A DNA stretch of 7,153 bases, taken from Gammaproteobacteria bacterium (lineage in GTDB: Bacteria > Pseudomonadota > Gammaproteobacteria > Nitrococcales > Nitrococcaceae). A program made the position numbers and the translations under genes. Position 1 is the first letter of the stretch. Every line of letters begins with the position of its first letter. Under the pieces are notes generated by a model. It had not been told where the DNA came from. It saw only the letters and a list, made by a program, of their open reading frames with translations, and ran no database searches. Of the stretch, positions 6,258 to 7,153 are shown in pieces. Location of the stretch: positions 1 to 7,153 of the forward strand of contig JAGXLT010000041.1 in assembly GCA_018334525.1 (NCBI GenBank), given 5' to 3'.

Positions 6258-7153
6258 CACTAGTATCCTTTTTCATATTTTTCTCCAACTGCTCTACCCG
6301 CCGAGCCAGCCCATCCAATTGCTTCACCCGTACCGCAGTTTTTCGCCAGTCCCGCCAGGGCATTATCGGCATGCCCGAGGAGTAAACTCCCGCATCGGGC
6401 ACGTTGCCAATAACCATAGACTTGCCCGTAAAGGTGCAGTGATCCGCGATCTCTAAATGCCCCGCAAACCCAACCTGACCGGCAATCACACAGCACCTTC
6501 CAATCTTTGTACTTCCGGAAACACCGGTTCCCGAGGCAATGACGGTATGTGCCCCAACACGAACATTGTGTGCTATCTGCACAAGATTATCGATCTTCAC
6601 TCCCTCTTCGACCCAAGTATCCTCCTGAGATCCCCGATCCACGGTGGAATTGGCGCCAATTTCCACATCATTTTCTATGACAACCCGCCCGAGTTGCGGA
6701 ACACCCACCCAACGCTCACCATCCTGCGCAAAACCAAACCCGTCGCCGCCGATTACAACGCCGGGGTGCAATACAACACGATCGCCAAGCGTGCAGGCCT
6801 CCTGGACTGTCACATTCGCGTGCAAAAAGGATAAGGCCCCGATGGTGACGTCATCGCCAATGATGCATCCGGCACCAACAATCGATTGTTCGCCAATCAC
6901 CGCTCCGGCCCCGACATAGACAAATGGTCCGATTTCTGCGGAATCAGCGACGACTGCACTGGAATCAATCACGGCCGATGGATGAATGCCCGGCTTAGCT
7001 TTGCGTACCGGGTTCAATGCTCGTGCAACCTGAGCAAACACCAGATAAGGATTCGCAGAAATCAAACGCGCCCCGGCAAAGGCGTCGGCTGTTGACTGAC
7101 TGACGATAACCGCATCAGCGTCGGTCTGCGCTAACAGCTTTTTATACCGTGAG
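6250..7153 (-). CDS. lpxD: UDP-3-O-acylglucosamine N-acyltransferase, 5'-truncated by the window edge
   Basis: Third step of lipid A synthesis: adds an (R)-3-hydroxyacyl chain from ACP to the 2-amino group of UDP-3-O-acylglucosamine. The frame is open to the right edge (first full codon 7152-7150), giving 300 codons; about the first 40-45 residues are missing compared with E. coli. The visible part begins in the N-terminal uridine-binding domain (SRYKKLLAQ, ISANPYLVFAQVARAL). A long left-handed beta-helix follows (GIHPSAVIDSSAVVADSAEIG, VGAGCIIGDDVTIG, GVVIGGDGFGFAQDG, IGANSTVDRG). The motif IDNLVQIAHNV contains the expected catalytic His (E. coli His239). GVYSSGMPIMP and a charged C-terminal helix (RRVEQLEKNMKK) complete the family pattern. 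The TTG at 7065 is an internal Leu codon, not the start. The stop overlaps the fabZ start. If the cassette enzymes work, this LpxD would also meet a 3-N-acylated substrate. Confidence 0.96.
   Translation of the reverse strand, partial: SRYKKLLAQTDADAVIVSQSTADAFAGARLISANPYLVFAQVARALNPVRKAKPGIHPSAVIDSSAVVADSAEIGPFVYVGAGAVIGEQSIVGAGCIIGDDVTIGALSFLHANVTVQEACTLGDRVVLHPGVVIGGDGFGFAQDGERWVGVPQLGRVVIENDVEIGANSTVDRGSQEDTWVEEGVKIDNLVQIAHNVRVGAHTVIASGTGVSGSTKIGRCCVIAGQVGFAGHLEIADHCTFTGKSMVIGNVPDAGVYSSGMPIMPWRDWRKTAVRVKQLDGLARRVEQLEKNMKKDTSDD
6266..6270 (-). promoter_or_regulatory. Ribosome binding site of fabZ
   Basis: AAGGA on the minus strand, 8 nt before the ATG at 6257 and 5 nt before the alternative GTG at 6260, lies in the last codons of lpxD. 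The spacing favours the ATG. Confidence 0.65.

Noticed and set aside
6457..6834. Plus-strand open frame of 125 codons opposite lpxD.
   Set aside because: It mirrors the lpxD hexapeptide region and has no protein-like features of its own.
5020..7153. Repetitive hexapeptide coding patterns in lpxA and lpxD, considered as DNA repeats.
   Set aside because: The periodicity is at protein level (left-handed beta-helix turns); the DNA copies are too diverged to be a nucleotide repeat.

Overview
The window is a stretch of a gammaproteobacterial chromosome carrying the lipid A / DNA replication macro-operon. On the minus strand, reading from the right edge, are lpxD (5' end outside the window), fabZ, lpxA, lpxB and rnhB, tightly packed with overlaps of 4-8 nt or gaps of at most 10 nt. 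The next minus-strand gene is dnaE, of which only the first 125 codons are present at the left edge. This is the gene order of Escherichia coli and many other gammaproteobacteria. A methionine at the acyl-chain ruler position of the main LpxA resembles Pseudomonas and argues against an enteric. I cannot name a genus.

Between rnhB and dnaE, where E. coli has the two genes adjacent, lies a three-gene cassette on the opposite strand (450-3312): a second, divergent lpxA, a Gfo/Idh/MocA-type NAD-dependent sugar-nucleotide oxidoreductase (GnnA-like) and a DegT/DnrJ/EryC1-type PLP aminotransferase (GnnB-like). The three are joined by ATGA stop/start overlaps. GnnA and GnnB of Acidithiobacillus ferrooxidans convert UDP-GlcNAc to UDP-GlcNAc3N (3-amino in place of 3-hydroxyl), which LpxA then N-acylates, giving lipid A with amide-linked primary chains. 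The cassette is therefore best read as a self-contained module for the first steps of amide-linked lipid A, with its own acyltransferase, beside a complete conventional ester pathway.

The two LpxA proteins differ where it matters. The operon copy has Met at the position equivalent to E. coli Gly173 (predicted short, C10-type chain) and keeps Lys76. The cassette copy has Gly at the ruler position (predicted longer chain) but lacks Lys76 and changes several sugar-nucleotide-binding positions. This suggests two parallel acylation routes with different donor and acceptor preferences.

Layout: 1-375 dnaE start (-); 376-449 divergent intergenic region with a candidate promoter for the cassette; 450-1244 lpxA paralogue (+); 1241-2188 gnnA-like (+); 2185-3312 gnnB-like (+); 3278-3883 rnhB (-), overlapping the end of gnnB tail to tail by 35 nt; 3876-5009 lpxB (-); 5020-5796 lpxA (-); 5793-6257 fabZ (-); 6250-7153 lpxD (-, partial). 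There is no gene-free stretch longer than 74 nt. I see no RNA gene, insertion sequence or CRISPR array.
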